Positions 7,463-18,759 of a DNA stretch of 27,867 bases are shown piece after piece (positions within the stretch are counted from its first letter, which is position 1; each line of letters starts with the position of its first letter). Below the pieces are notes generated by a model. It worked only from the letters and a program-made list of their open reading frames with translations. It had not been told where the DNA came from and did no database searches. Source of the stretch: Methanosarcinales archaeon (GTDB taxonomy: Archaea; Halobacteriota; Methanosarcinia; Methanosarcinales; Methanocomedenaceae); NCBI GenBank assembly GCA_030666885.1, contig DAOUWY010000001.1:1-27867 (forward strand). Reading direction: 5' to 3'. The position numbers were made by a program, and so were the translations under genes.

Positions 7463-7593
7463 GTGAGCATAGCAGCGATCCAGAGTTCCCAAGGGCTCTC
7501 GCACCTCAGTACAGTAAGGAACGTGGGAAGGCTTATCTGCTGTGTTCGGGATGGGTACAGGAATTTCCCCTCCGCTATGGCCGCTACACTCAC
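7463..7593 (-). rRNA. 5S ribosomal RNA
   Basis: The - strand shows the conserved archaeal 5S core: CGGCCATAGCGG at the 5' side, CCCATCCCGAACACAGC, GATAAGCC, GTACTG and the TGGGAA 3' side. The termini GTGAG and CTCAC pair as helix I, which sets the approximate ends. It is the last gene of the 16S-tRNA-Ala-23S-5S operon; no tRNA follows it. Confidence 0.9.
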
Positions 7594-7600
7594 ATGAATA

Positions 7601-7646
7601 CGAAGTACAAACTGAATATCGCCTGAAATGAGTCCCGAAGGACTCA
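7601..7646 (-). other. 23S rRNA processing stem (trailer arm) with BHB motif and UUCG hairpin
   Basis: The trailer between 23S and 5S pairs with the 23S leader at 10620-10648. The pairing gives an outer helix (CGAAGTACAAACTGAA on the + strand side), a 3-nt AUA bulge, a 4-bp helix, a 3-nt UAC bulge on the leader side, and an inner UGAAAU/AUUUCA helix. This is the bulge-helix-bulge cut by the archaeal splicing endonuclease. At 7629-7646 the same trailer forms a 7-bp hairpin with a C(UUCG)G tetraloop in the transcript. Confidence 0.75.
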
Positions 7647-7689
7647 CATTCTGTAGCAATCCTACTTTATAGATCAGCAGGAGTGGCAC

Positions 7690-10603
<2,914 letters not shown>

Positions 10604-10619
10604 GAATCCGCTTTACTAT

Positions 10620-10648
10620 ATTTCAGTAAGCGTCCAGTTTGCACTTCG
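10620..10648 (-). other. 23S rRNA processing stem (leader arm)
   Basis: Partner of 7601-7629. Leader and trailer pair as CGAAGUGCAAACUGGA, then CGCU, a UAC bulge and UGAAAU. The opposing 3-nt bulges separated by 4 bp make the canonical BHB. Confidence 0.75.
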
Positions 10649-10849
10649 CTTATACACGGCATCATACAGCTTGATCACAGGTCTTGTGATCCGCCTTCAA
10701 CCCTTCCTTAAGGTTATTACAACCCTAAGTGCATTGGTTTATGAATATTATTTGTCAGCCATCCTTCCATATCACGAGGATTGTTCCACATATGAAGCCC
10801 TAAAACTTTTATTACGTGTATTTCTCGCTATTGTCCAGATTAGCTGCCA

Positions 10850-10953
10850 TGGACCCGCTGGGACTCGAACCCAGGGCCTCTGCCTGTTTTGCGTAAGGTA
10901 CTTTCACACCCTCTGTTGCAAAGGCAGCGATCTTCCAACTGATCTACGAGCCC
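10850..10953 (-). tRNA. tRNA-Ala (anticodon TGC) with 31-nt intron, in the rRNA spacer
   Basis: Exon 1 is 10917-10953 (37 nt) and exon 2 is 10850-10885 (36 nt); joined they give a normal 73-nt tRNA without encoded CCA. The acceptor stem GGGCTCG/CGGGTCC carries G3-U70, the alanine identity pair. The anticodon stem is CTGCC/GGCAG and the T loop TTCGAGT. The intron, 10886-10916, sits after nucleotide 37. TTTG of the anticodon loop pairs with CAAA of the intron, leaving bulges CA^A and AC^A, a textbook BHB splice site. tRNA-Ala(UGC) between 16S and 23S is standard in euryarchaea; an intron in this copy is less usual. Confidence 0.93.
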
Positions 10954-11049
10954 TCTGATATGTTTAGCTTACCAACATTAGTCAAACATTGGCGCACCAA
11001 CGGTATACATCAGTTGGCTTCGCAGCTATCGAATCATTTATATATTGTA

Positions 11050-11080
11050 CTGGCAGTTTTTCGGCTTCTGATCGGCAGTG
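11050..11080 (-). other. 16S rRNA processing stem (trailer arm) with BHB motif
   Basis: Pairs with 12671-12701. In the transcript the leader UUGGCAGUU pairs with trailer AACUGCCAG, followed by a 3-nt AAA bulge, the 4-bp helix CGGU/GCCG, a 3-nt UAA bulge and a 15-bp inner helix. This is the bulge-helix-bulge used to excise pre-16S rRNA in archaea. Confidence 0.85.
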
Positions 11081-11108
11081 CGTCCAGATCAAAGTCTGGG
11101 CGTTGCAT

Positions 11109-12581
<1,473 letters not shown>

Positions 12582-12670
12582 TGTTGATCACACACAAAGG
12601 AAATGATTTTTATCGGAATTTTTGGGTTTTGGTGTATTGTCCAATTAATTCCCGATAATGTATGTATATA

Positions 12671-12701
12671 CACTACCGATCAGAATTAACCGAACTGCCA
12701 A
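12671..12701 (-). other. 16S rRNA processing stem (leader arm)
   Basis: Complement of 11050-11080, forming the BHB described there. Between it and the 16S start, the leader can fold a further hairpin (12612-12657) with ATCGG-AATT arms. Upstream lies a 7-bp hairpin GACGAGA/TCTCGTC (12713-12734). Confidence 0.8.
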
Positions 12702-12749
12702 TACTAACGTCGGACGAGAAAATTATATCTCGTCTCCATTTATGATTGT

Positions 12750-12825
12750 GCCAAGGTCGGAGAGCAACCCTTCACTTTCGGGATAATTCCCAAAATCCGG
12801 GTCGACGCCGGGAAATGACCTCGGC
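12750..12825 (-). other. Structured element in the rRNA leader, closed by a 9-bp helix
   Basis: As - strand RNA, GCCGAGGUC (12817-12825) pairs with GACCUUGGC (12750-12758) with one G-U. It encloses about 58 nt that include a GGGA-AUUA-UCCC hairpin and a CCGG-rich stretch. On the + strand the same closing helix has an A-C mismatch, so the transcript is more likely the - strand. The size is close to that of a tRNA, but no T loop or anticodon arm fits. It may be a folded part of the pre-rRNA leader or an independent small RNA. Confidence 0.4.
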
Positions 12826-12900
12826 AAATAAGGTGGTGATAAATGAATGCAAATATTTTGCATTAGTCCCTTGCATGCGATTTTTAATCACACACAGGAC

Positions 12901-12930
12901 TTTTATATATCTACTCAATGGTATATAAGG
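12901..12930 (-). promoter_or_regulatory. Candidate rRNA operon TATA boxes
   Basis: Two - strand TATA-like sequences lie about 330 nt upstream of 16S: CCTTATATACCA (12919-12930) and AGATATATAAAA (12901-12912). The second is a near-ideal archaeal TATA box. A repeated ATATAGATAAT (12964-12974 and 12980-12990) sits just upstream and might be an activator site or a second promoter. Confidence 0.5.
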
Positions 12931-13233
12931 CTTTTCTCGCCCATCAAATGCGACATTTTCGCAATATAGATAATACCTGATATAGATAATCTCTCAGCAG
13001 GACTGGTATGGTATCCAGCCCAATTGAGCGAACCCCTACAATGGGGCATTCGTATATAACCATTGCGGTTATTCTGGTTTTTTTCCATTTTTTATAATGA
13101 AGACATTAGCTCGTTTTTTAACATATAGAAAATTATATACTTTCCCGGAGGATTAGGAAATGCGAATGAAGGGAGCATTTTCTTAAGATTTCCTTGTACA
13201 TTGTTTTGCACCTGCACTCCTGCAATTGTGAAT

Positions 13234-13806
13234 TCACCTTACCGGCCGCGTGCCCGGATGCAGCAAATGCAGTAAGCAGGGCCGCGGTTTTCGTACTTGC
13301 ATCCGGTTTGCACCCGGCGCCAGGCTTACCGTCTGCGTCAAGACTGCCCACATGCTGCTTTTACGTGTTGATGGAGATGCGCCTCCGGGTGGGACACATT
13401 CTCCTGAGCAACCGCCGCCTGTTCGATTGCAGAGTAGACAGGGAATGCAGCTACGTCTGGAACAGTGGCTTCTACTACGCGCCATGGGCACAGTGTCAAT
13501 AATTGGAGACCAGCGGGTGCAAAAGCTGAAGATGCGAAAGCGTGTAATGTAATTATCCTTAAAATGATGTACTAACCCCGTTTTCACACAAAAACGACGC
13601 ACTAATCCTCCCACTTTTGTTATGAGCTCATACCCCCCATCCCCTGCCCGCCCTGCAACAGATTTATTGCAAATTGTACATTGATAATTTTGACAGATAC
13701 ATTTCACTATTAACTGTGTGCCGCACGCAGGGCACTTGCCCACATGCCTTCCTGAAATGTGCAATACCAATACTGGAACCACACTTTGTCTGCAAAGTTG
13801 AACCAT
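13234..13806 (-). pseudogene. Cysteine-rich open frame, probably not an intact gene
   Basis: A 190-codon frame whose first third contains a zinc-ribbon-like pattern (GKCPACGTQL, then CICQNYQCTICNK). The rest is rich in Arg, Ser and Cys without recognisable structure. A second frame on the same strand (13133-13351) repeats HVG followed by an Ala-rich helix. Short direct repeats within the region (TGCCCACATGC and GCAGCAAATGCA on the + strand, two copies each) hint at a decayed duplication. I cannot name a family. The whole interval from about 12935 to 14004 otherwise holds nothing I can support. Confidence 0.2.
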
Positions 13807-14004
13807 ACCTGAAAGAGGTACCTAAAGAGAAAAAAGCAGCAAATGCAATGCATGGCAGATCGGCGATAATGATAGATTAAAAACTGGGTCAGCCGTCGGG
13901 AGATAGGCCGTACATATCGGTTCATTTTCCAAAGCATACTTTCCTGCCAAACCAGATTACGAACAATTAATTACTACACATACTAATATACTATATGAGA
14001 AAAA

Positions 14005-14442
14005 ATGCCAGAATCACAGATAGAATTTGAAGTGGAAGCTCCTATAGAATCAGTATGGGGTCTGATGGCTGACCCGAAAATGAGTACTCATTGTATTCCA
14101 GGGCTGCTGTCATGTGAGATCACAGGACCCAATACCAACCTGTGGGTAATGGAGTTCCAGATAGGACCCATTATAAAACGGATCGAGATGCACAGTACCA
14201 CTGTTGAACTTGACCCGCCATACCATGGCAAATGGGTAGGCAAGGCAAAGGGTATCAGGATGAGCGGTGAGATCGATCTCAAAGAGAATACTAATTCCAG
14301 CACCATTGTATCCTATAAATTGACGCTGAAACCCAAAAGCATTTTTTTGTTATCCATGTTATCTTTTATCGAGGATAAACTGGAACGTGACGTTAAGCAG
14401 TACGCTGAGAATGTAAAGTACCATGTAGAAAAGAACATTTAA
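14005..14442 (+). CDS. SRPBCC/CoxG-like protein
   Basis: The 145-aa protein has the START/SRPBCC layout. The N-terminal strand EFEVEAPIESVWGLMADP is followed by a MSTHCIPGL turn typical of CoxG (carbon-monoxide dehydrogenase subunit G family), a long antiparallel beta sheet, and a C-terminal helix with IEDKLERDVKQYAENVKYHV. CoxG-like proteins bind lipids or hydrophobic ligands; in aerobic CO oxidisers CoxG helps the dehydrogenase, but no cox genes are visible here. The ATG has only an A-rich stretch upstream and no clear ribosome-binding site, so translation may be leaderless. It heads a cluster of three + strand genes. Confidence 0.75.
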   Translation: MPESQIEFEVEAPIESVWGLMADPKMSTHCIPGLLSCEITGPNTNLWVMEFQIGPIIKRIEMHSTTVELDPPYHGKWVGKAKGIRMSGEIDLKENTNSSTIVSYKLTLKPKSIFLLSMLSFIEDKLERDVKQYAENVKYHVEKNI

Positions 14443-14489
14443 TTTGAAAATAATACAGGTTATACCAGGTTTCAGGTGGTTCCAGGATT

Positions 14490-14942
14490 TTGTTACGAAA
14501 AGCCAGGATTGAAGATGTGCCGCAGATCAGGCAGTTGATCAATATATATGCCAGACAGGAGGTTATGCTGCCCCGGGCCATGGGAGAACTGTATGATTTG
14601 ATAAGGGACTTTCATGTTATCGAGGAGGATAGCAAGGTAATCGCCTGCTGCGCCCTGCATGTGACATGGGAGGATTATGCAGAGATTCTGTCCCTGGCCG
14701 TTGCCCCGGATAAGACAAGAAAGGGATACGGTTCCAGGATACTTGAAGCATGTCTTGAGGAGGTCCCGCAACTGGGGATCAGGCATGTGGTAACCCTGAC
14801 CTATGCAAGTGAGTTTTTTAAGCATCATGGATTCAAAGTGGTGGACAAATCTGTTCTCCCGCATAAACTGTGGAGCATGTGTGTGAATTGTCCGCGTTTT
14901 CCTGACTGCGATGAGATTGCAATGATGAAGGATATGGAATAA
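14490..14942 (+). CDS. GNAT N-acetyltransferase, ArgA-like
   Basis: The 150-aa GNAT domain begins with the characteristic RKARIEDVPQI...LINIYA segment of ArgA-type amino-acid N-acetyltransferases. The acetyl-CoA binding motif is LAVAPDKTRKGYGSRIL (about 70-86). The later strand and helix include SEFFKHHGFKVVDK. The C terminus carries CVNCPRFPDCDE, with three cysteines, seen in archaeal and bacterial short N-acetylglutamate synthase-like proteins. The likely substrate is glutamate (first step of arginine synthesis), but other amino acids are possible. The TTG at 14490 is the start because it gives the family N terminus directly; an AGGTGGTTCCAGG stretch lies upstream. Confidence 0.85.
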   Translation: MLRKARIEDVPQIRQLINIYARQEVMLPRAMGELYDLIRDFHVIEEDSKVIACCALHVTWEDYAEILSLAVAPDKTRKGYGSRILEACLEEVPQLGIRHVVTLTYASEFFKHHGFKVVDKSVLPHKLWSMCVNCPRFPDCDEIAMMKDME

Positions 14943-14970
14943 TAATAATATCTGGGGTTAATTTAATAAC

Positions 14971-15411
14971 ATGGACTATACACAAGGAAAACTGGGCCGT
15001 GTTTTCGTTGCCCGTATCGATCATGAAGAAGACCTGCTGTCTGAACTGGAAGACCTGGCTGTTAATGAGGATATCAGGTCGGCCTTCTTTTTCTTACTCG
15101 GTGCAACCGGTGGTGCCAGTGTAGTAACCGGACCAAAAGAAAAATGTATACCCCCGGAGATTACCAGGACACAGGTCCACAATGCCAGTGAAATAATGGG
15201 TGTGGGCAACATTTTCCGGGAGGACGGCAAACCCAAGATACATATCCATGCATCAACATGCAGCGGCAGCGATATCGTTATGGGGTGCTTTAGGGAGTTC
15301 ACAGAGGTCTTTATGGTAATAGAGATTGTGATATTCGAGATCGAAGGTATCGTAGCTGAGAGGGTGTTTGATGAGATTATCGGTTTTTCACCTGTGAGAT
15401 TCTATGGGTGA
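14971..15411 (+). CDS. PPC/DUF296 domain protein
   Basis: The 146-aa protein is a single PPC domain (plants and prokaryotes conserved; DUF296). It shows the opening GRVFVARIDHEEDLLSEL, the central FFLLGATGGASVV strand turn, and the signature GKPKIHIHAS with two histidines (about 90-95), followed by CSGSDIVMGC and late beta strands. In plants the domain accompanies AT-hooks; in prokaryotes it stands alone as a trimer with a possible metal site from the histidines. Its biochemical role is unknown. It is 28 bp behind the GNAT gene and probably in the same operon. Confidence 0.88.
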   Translation: MDYTQGKLGRVFVARIDHEEDLLSELEDLAVNEDIRSAFFFLLGATGGASVVTGPKEKCIPPEITRTQVHNASEIMGVGNIFREDGKPKIHIHASTCSGSDIVMGCFREFTEVFMVIEIVIFEIEGIVAERVFDEIIGFSPVRFYG

Positions 15412-15426
15412 AAAAACACAACTGTG

Positions 15427-15562
15427 GTATCCACTTCAAATTTGTTGGCATTACTACAGAGTGACGACACACACCACCGGACAATAATCGCTACTGATGC
15501 TGTAATCGACAATTTGGTATGATTGCATTTTTCCAATTTACCCTTAGATTTGAAGTGGATAC
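15427..15562. repeat. 136-bp element bounded by perfect 15-bp inverted repeats
   Basis: GTATCCACTTCAAAT at 15427-15441 and ATTTGAAGTGGATAC at 15548-15562 are exact inverted copies, 106 nt apart. The element sits between the + strand PPC gene and the - strand unknown pair, both of which end towards it. It may be a bidirectional termination structure, a MITE-like remnant or a small structured RNA. No target-site duplication is evident. Confidence 0.65.
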
Positions 15563-15576
15563 GTAAAACATGTTTC

Positions 15577-16683
15577 TCAAAGCGTCTGTTTACCTAACTC
15601 AGCAACAGTTGCGCCAATTAAAACAGCATCTTGCTTGCCTGACCGGGTACTTTTGACAGTTGAACCAGCATTCTTTGTAGCTACAATGGTTACAGGGCCT
15701 GTGCTTCTTGAAGTCACATCTGGAAAAGTTATGTCCTGCTTACTGAAAAACAGTCCTGCTACCCGAAGCTTCTTACCTTGTTGTAGTTTATCCTGTAGCT
15801 TCGATGCAAGTTCAGGGTTTACTGATGCTGTTACCTTTGGATTAAGAGCAACATAAATGCCAGTCAGGATGCAACGTAGTAGACCGTTTTCCCCAAAAAA
15901 CCATGTGGTTATTTCAGGGTCAACCGCTAACTTTTTACTTCCAGCATACCCACGTTTATATGGACCTTTTGCGTTTATTTCGACGACACTACTATTATAC
16001 CAGTTAGCCGGACTTATTTCAATATAGCCCCACGCATCAGCGTATATTTCTACATACTTGCATTGACCCTGACTCAAAGGTAATGGAGTTTCGTCTGGAA
16101 AACTCCCCCCACCCATTCCGAAAAGTGTTAGTTCATTCTGTTTGTCAGCTTTCTCTCCAACGCTTTCGAGATTCACACGGACCTTGCCAGCAGTTGACGA
16201 ACCACTGCTTACACTTGCAGTCCACTGGGCAGGAAACTGGGAAACATTCCAGGCAGGTTCTAATTGTTTATCAGACTGTCCGTATAACACCAAAGTGTAA
16301 TTCTTCTGATTACTTAAATCACTCCTTGCTTTTTCAACCGCATCTACATTATCCAGAGCGTTGAGAAAGCCTTCATACATATCACTAAATTTGGTTCCAG
16401 ACCTGCTGTAAAGTATTGATTTTAATGGCGAGTCTGGCATCCATGCGCAGAATTTGAATAGTTCAGCAGAGCTTGTGCCAAGAGAATCTGTAGGCCAGTT
16501 CCATGGCTCGCAAGGTACAAGTAATTGCATTTTTGCCAGTGTCAAAGGCATTATAGTCCTATTTCGAGTAGTCCTAATGGCTTTAGAGCTGATTTCTGCC
16601 TCGATCAATTCTAATGCCTGTGAAATCTGTATAGTCATGGTTCCACTTCTAGTAAGGTCAGACTTAGCTATTTTCCTGTTCAT
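15577..16683 (-). CDS. Uncharacterised protein, paralogue of the neighbouring 427-aa protein
   Basis: Not recognised as a named family. The 368 residues have no signal peptide and no membrane helix. An N-terminal helical part (about 15-130) precedes a Ser/Gly-rich, strand-rich C-terminal part. Four blocks match the 427-aa neighbour in order: WNWPT (61-65), YSRSG...Y...FLNALD (92-111), ISPANWYN (223-230) and FGENGLL followed by ALNPKV (263-284). The two are therefore diverged tandem paralogues. The gene follows its partner by 116 bp on the same strand and may be co-transcribed. The ATG at 16681-16683 has no strong ribosome-binding site; the internal ATG at 16636-16638 (MTIQIS) is an alternative start. 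Confidence 0.8.
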   Translation of the reverse strand: MNRKIAKSDLTRSGTMTIQISQALELIEAEISSKAIRTTRNRTIMPLTLAKMQLLVPCEPWNWPTDSLGTSSAELFKFCAWMPDSPLKSILYSRSGTKFSDMYEGFLNALDNVDAVEKARSDLSNQKNYTLVLYGQSDKQLEPAWNVSQFPAQWTASVSSGSSTAGKVRVNLESVGEKADKQNELTLFGMGGGSFPDETPLPLSQGQCKYVEIYADAWGYIEISPANWYNSSVVEINAKGPYKRGYAGSKKLAVDPEITTWFFGENGLLRCILTGIYVALNPKVTASVNPELASKLQDKLQQGKKLRVAGLFFSKQDITFPDVTSRSTGPVTIVATKNAGSTVKSTRSGKQDAVLIGATVAELGKQTL

Positions 16684-16799
16684 ACTGGATCAAAAAAAGG
16701 GGAATAGAACCTCTTCTCACCATTAAGCTTGTAGGAAGCGGTCCCCTTAGTATTTTCCAGTACTCTCATTCCTTCCTGTATCAGTAAAGTTTACCTGAT

Positions 16800-18083
16800 T
16801 CAGGATAACCCCGGTTGTGTTGTAAGTACTCCCATTATAAAGGGGTACTTAGCTGTCGACTGTCCCTTGAAAGTAGTAGATGACGAATCTTTCCGAATGG
16901 TATTTGATTCGTGTCCCCCACTTCCTCCAAACCTGAACGGACCAATCCGAATACCACCACTTGCTTCATACTTCTCGTAGTGCTGCTTGTATGTACTGGA
17001 ATTCATCTTTATCTCAAATGAGGGTTGATATCCGGCAATAAGACCCACCACTTCCAAAGGAAGAAGCCCCCCTTCTCCGAAGACTGGAGAAGAACCACCT
17101 GTCGGAGTCCATGGACTGAAGAAATTACCCTGTCCCTTAAGGGTTTTCATGTATCCACCATTGAACCATATTCCGGGCTCTATGGTTACTAACGTCGTTG
17201 TAAGGTCAATCTTTGCAGTCACTGATTCGTCTGACTGGTCAATATCCCATTTTTGCCAGGATCCTCCAGCGCTTATTCCCCAGAAGAAACGGTTGTAGCT
17301 TACGTTGCCTCCTGCCCAGGATTTCGAGAAATCGTAACTCCCTTTGCTCTGGCTGACCTCGATTTGTACTTTATTACCTCCACCTTTTGAAAGCAGGTTT
17401 ATCCAATCCTGTCCACTTGATGTGCTCATTATAAACGAAGGTGCTGAGACAAGTTTACCATCACCCTGATCTACTGTCGTCCATCCATCCTTGGGTTTGT
17501 TGATGTTTTCTGGTGGTGTAGCCGCATCTAATGCCTGGGTTAACTCCGGACTTTCCTGACCGAAAGCCTGTGAATAGTTACGCTGTCTTATTGCAATTTC
17601 ATCACTATCCTTTTGCAGGGTTCCAGCCCAGCCACTATCAACCTCCCATTTTCCCCATTCCGGCGCTGGGACCCCTGGAGGGAGACTATCGTTTGCAAGA
17701 ACCCAGGCATGGTTCCTGGAAGTCACATCATTCTGGCGCTGGTTCTGAGCTGTTACTAGCAGATTATGTGCATCAGTTACCGCTTGTTGGATATCAGGCG
17801 GGATTGTGGGGTCTACTTGTTGCAGAACCTGCTGATATGAGTTACACAACGTACTTCCAGACGGATCATATTGCCCAATGGCTGACCACTGGGGTACAGA
17901 GTTCACGATGTTCAATGCTGCTGGTGCTATCTGGCCCGAAGGTGCAGTGGGCCACCACCAGTCAAGGTACGGGTAAATCAACTGGAAATTGCCCTTGCCC
18001 CCAAGGACACTTGACAAGATTTGCTCGTATGTTTGACCAAACAATTTGTCTTCCTTACTTACTTCTGTCTTGTTCATTTTCAT
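16800..18083 (-). CDS. Uncharacterised protein, first gene of a paralogous pair
   Basis: Not recognised as a named family. The 427-aa soluble-looking protein lacks a signal peptide or membrane segments. The N-terminal part (about 10-195) is helical and contains DWWWPTAPSG (41-50) and YDPSG...YQQVLQQVD (72-91). The C-terminal part is beta-rich with many Gly, Ser and Trp residues, including IEPGIWFNGG (301-310), FGEGGLLPL (335-343) and GYQPSF (351-356). These blocks recur colinearly in the downstream 368-aa protein. GAGGAATTAGT precedes the ATG and a TATA box lies at 18126-18138, so it is probably the promoter-proximal gene of a two-gene unit. Trp/Gly-rich sheets following a helical part could suit a pore-forming, lectin-like or shell protein; this is speculation. 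Confidence 0.82.
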   Translation of the reverse strand: MKMNKTEVSKEDKLFGQTYEQILSSVLGGKGNFQLIYPYLDWWWPTAPSGQIAPAALNIVNSVPQWSAIGQYDPSGSTLCNSYQQVLQQVDPTIPPDIQQAVTDAHNLLVTAQNQRQNDVTSRNHAWVLANDSLPPGVPAPEWGKWEVDSGWAGTLQKDSDEIAIRQRNYSQAFGQESPELTQALDAATPPENINKPKDGWTTVDQGDGKLVSAPSFIMSTSSGQDWINLLSKGGGNKVQIEVSQSKGSYDFSKSWAGGNVSYNRFFWGISAGGSWQKWDIDQSDESVTAKIDLTTTLVTIEPGIWFNGGYMKTLKGQGNFFSPWTPTGGSSPVFGEGGLLPLEVVGLIAGYQPSFEIKMNSSTYKQHYEKYEASGGIRIGPFRFGGSGGHESNTIRKDSSSTTFKGQSTAKYPFIMGVLTTQPGLS

Positions 18084-18125
18084 ACTAATTCCTCGTGGGT
18101 TTTCCGCAGGGATTTCAGTTGATGC

Positions 18126-18138
18126 TGATATATTTTTA
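18126..18138 (-). promoter_or_regulatory. TATA box of the unknown gene pair
   Basis: On the - strand the sequence reads AAAAATATATCAG, about 43 nt before the ATG, with a T/A-rich stretch upstream. The surrounding 18084-18441 interval is AT-rich and contains only this promoter and that of the tRNA. Confidence 0.5.
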
Positions 18139-18397
18139 TTTTAACTTTTTTTTAAAGCCTTGCTGAAAATCCATCATAATCATGTATTTCATGTGTAATA
18201 AATTTAATTAACGTAATACTTTTTATTATTTTCTTGGTATTAATTATTACTTATTATTTATCAACACATATTTATTTCATAAACTATATTAGCGATCCTT
18301 GCATTTCCAGAAACAAGTCAAACGTTGCGCCAGCACACCCAACCACAGTAAAGCTGGAGGTACAATTATTAATATTAAAAAGTCTCAAAACTGTTAG

Positions 18398-18409
18398 CGA
18401 TATATTTTT
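18398..18409 (+). promoter_or_regulatory. TATA box of tRNA-Met
   Basis: GATATATTTTTA lies about 33-44 nt upstream of the first tRNA nucleotide, the right spacing for an archaeal tRNA promoter. Confidence 0.5.
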
Positions 18410-18441
18410 ATCATATCAGGGAATGTAGATTGTACCTCAAT

Positions 18442-18552
18442 GCCCAGGTGGCCTAGTCGGTTAGGGCGCCAGACTCATAGGGAAATTACAATGAGCGTCT
18501 TATGGTCTCCTGAGAAATCTGGAGGTCACGGGTTCGGATCCCGTCCTGGGCA
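18442..18552 (+). tRNA. tRNA-Met (elongator, anticodon CAT) with 37-nt intron
   Basis: Exon 1 is 18442-18479, the intron 18480-18516 and exon 2 18517-18552; the mature RNA is 74 nt without CCA. The acceptor stem is GCCCAGG/CCTGGGC, the anticodon stem CCAGA/TCTGG and the loop CTCATAA. CTCA of the loop pairs with TGAG near the intron end, leaving bulges TA^G and AA^A, a canonical BHB at position 37/38. The T arm is ACGGG TTCGGAT CCCGT. Introns in elongator tRNA-Met are common in archaea. A CAT anticodon could also be the Ile2 tRNA, but the acceptor stem and the overall body suggest elongator Met. A T-run follows at 18555-18560. Confidence 0.92.
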
Positions 18553-18759
18553 TATTTTTTTATAATCAAGAAACTATCCGGCAATTCAAAATTTCGGGTG
18601 AAAGAAGGCAAAATATTGCTTTAAATCAAACTATGAATTATTTTATCAGTCACAGTAAAAGTTAGACAGCCTATGTACTGTGCAATTGTAAAGTATTATG
18701 TTTACCTGAATTCAATAACACTTTGAAAAGACAGGATAACATGGAGATAACAAGATAAC

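Noticed and set aside
12750..12825. A tRNA gene, suggested by the 76-nt length and closing helix
   Set aside because: No T loop, D loop or anticodon arm can be drawn; kept only as an unnamed structured element.
16684..16799. Promoter for the 368-aa gene in the spacer between the paralogues
   Set aside because: No convincing TATA box or operator; co-transcription with the upstream gene is simpler.
17531..18088. 185-codon + strand frame opposite the 427-aa unknown gene
   Set aside because: The - strand frame has a ribosome-binding site, a TATA box and colinear similarity to its neighbour; the + frame has none of these.
18530..18552. Attachment site at the tRNA-Met 3' end
   Set aside because: No second copy of the tRNA end and no integrase gene are visible in the window.
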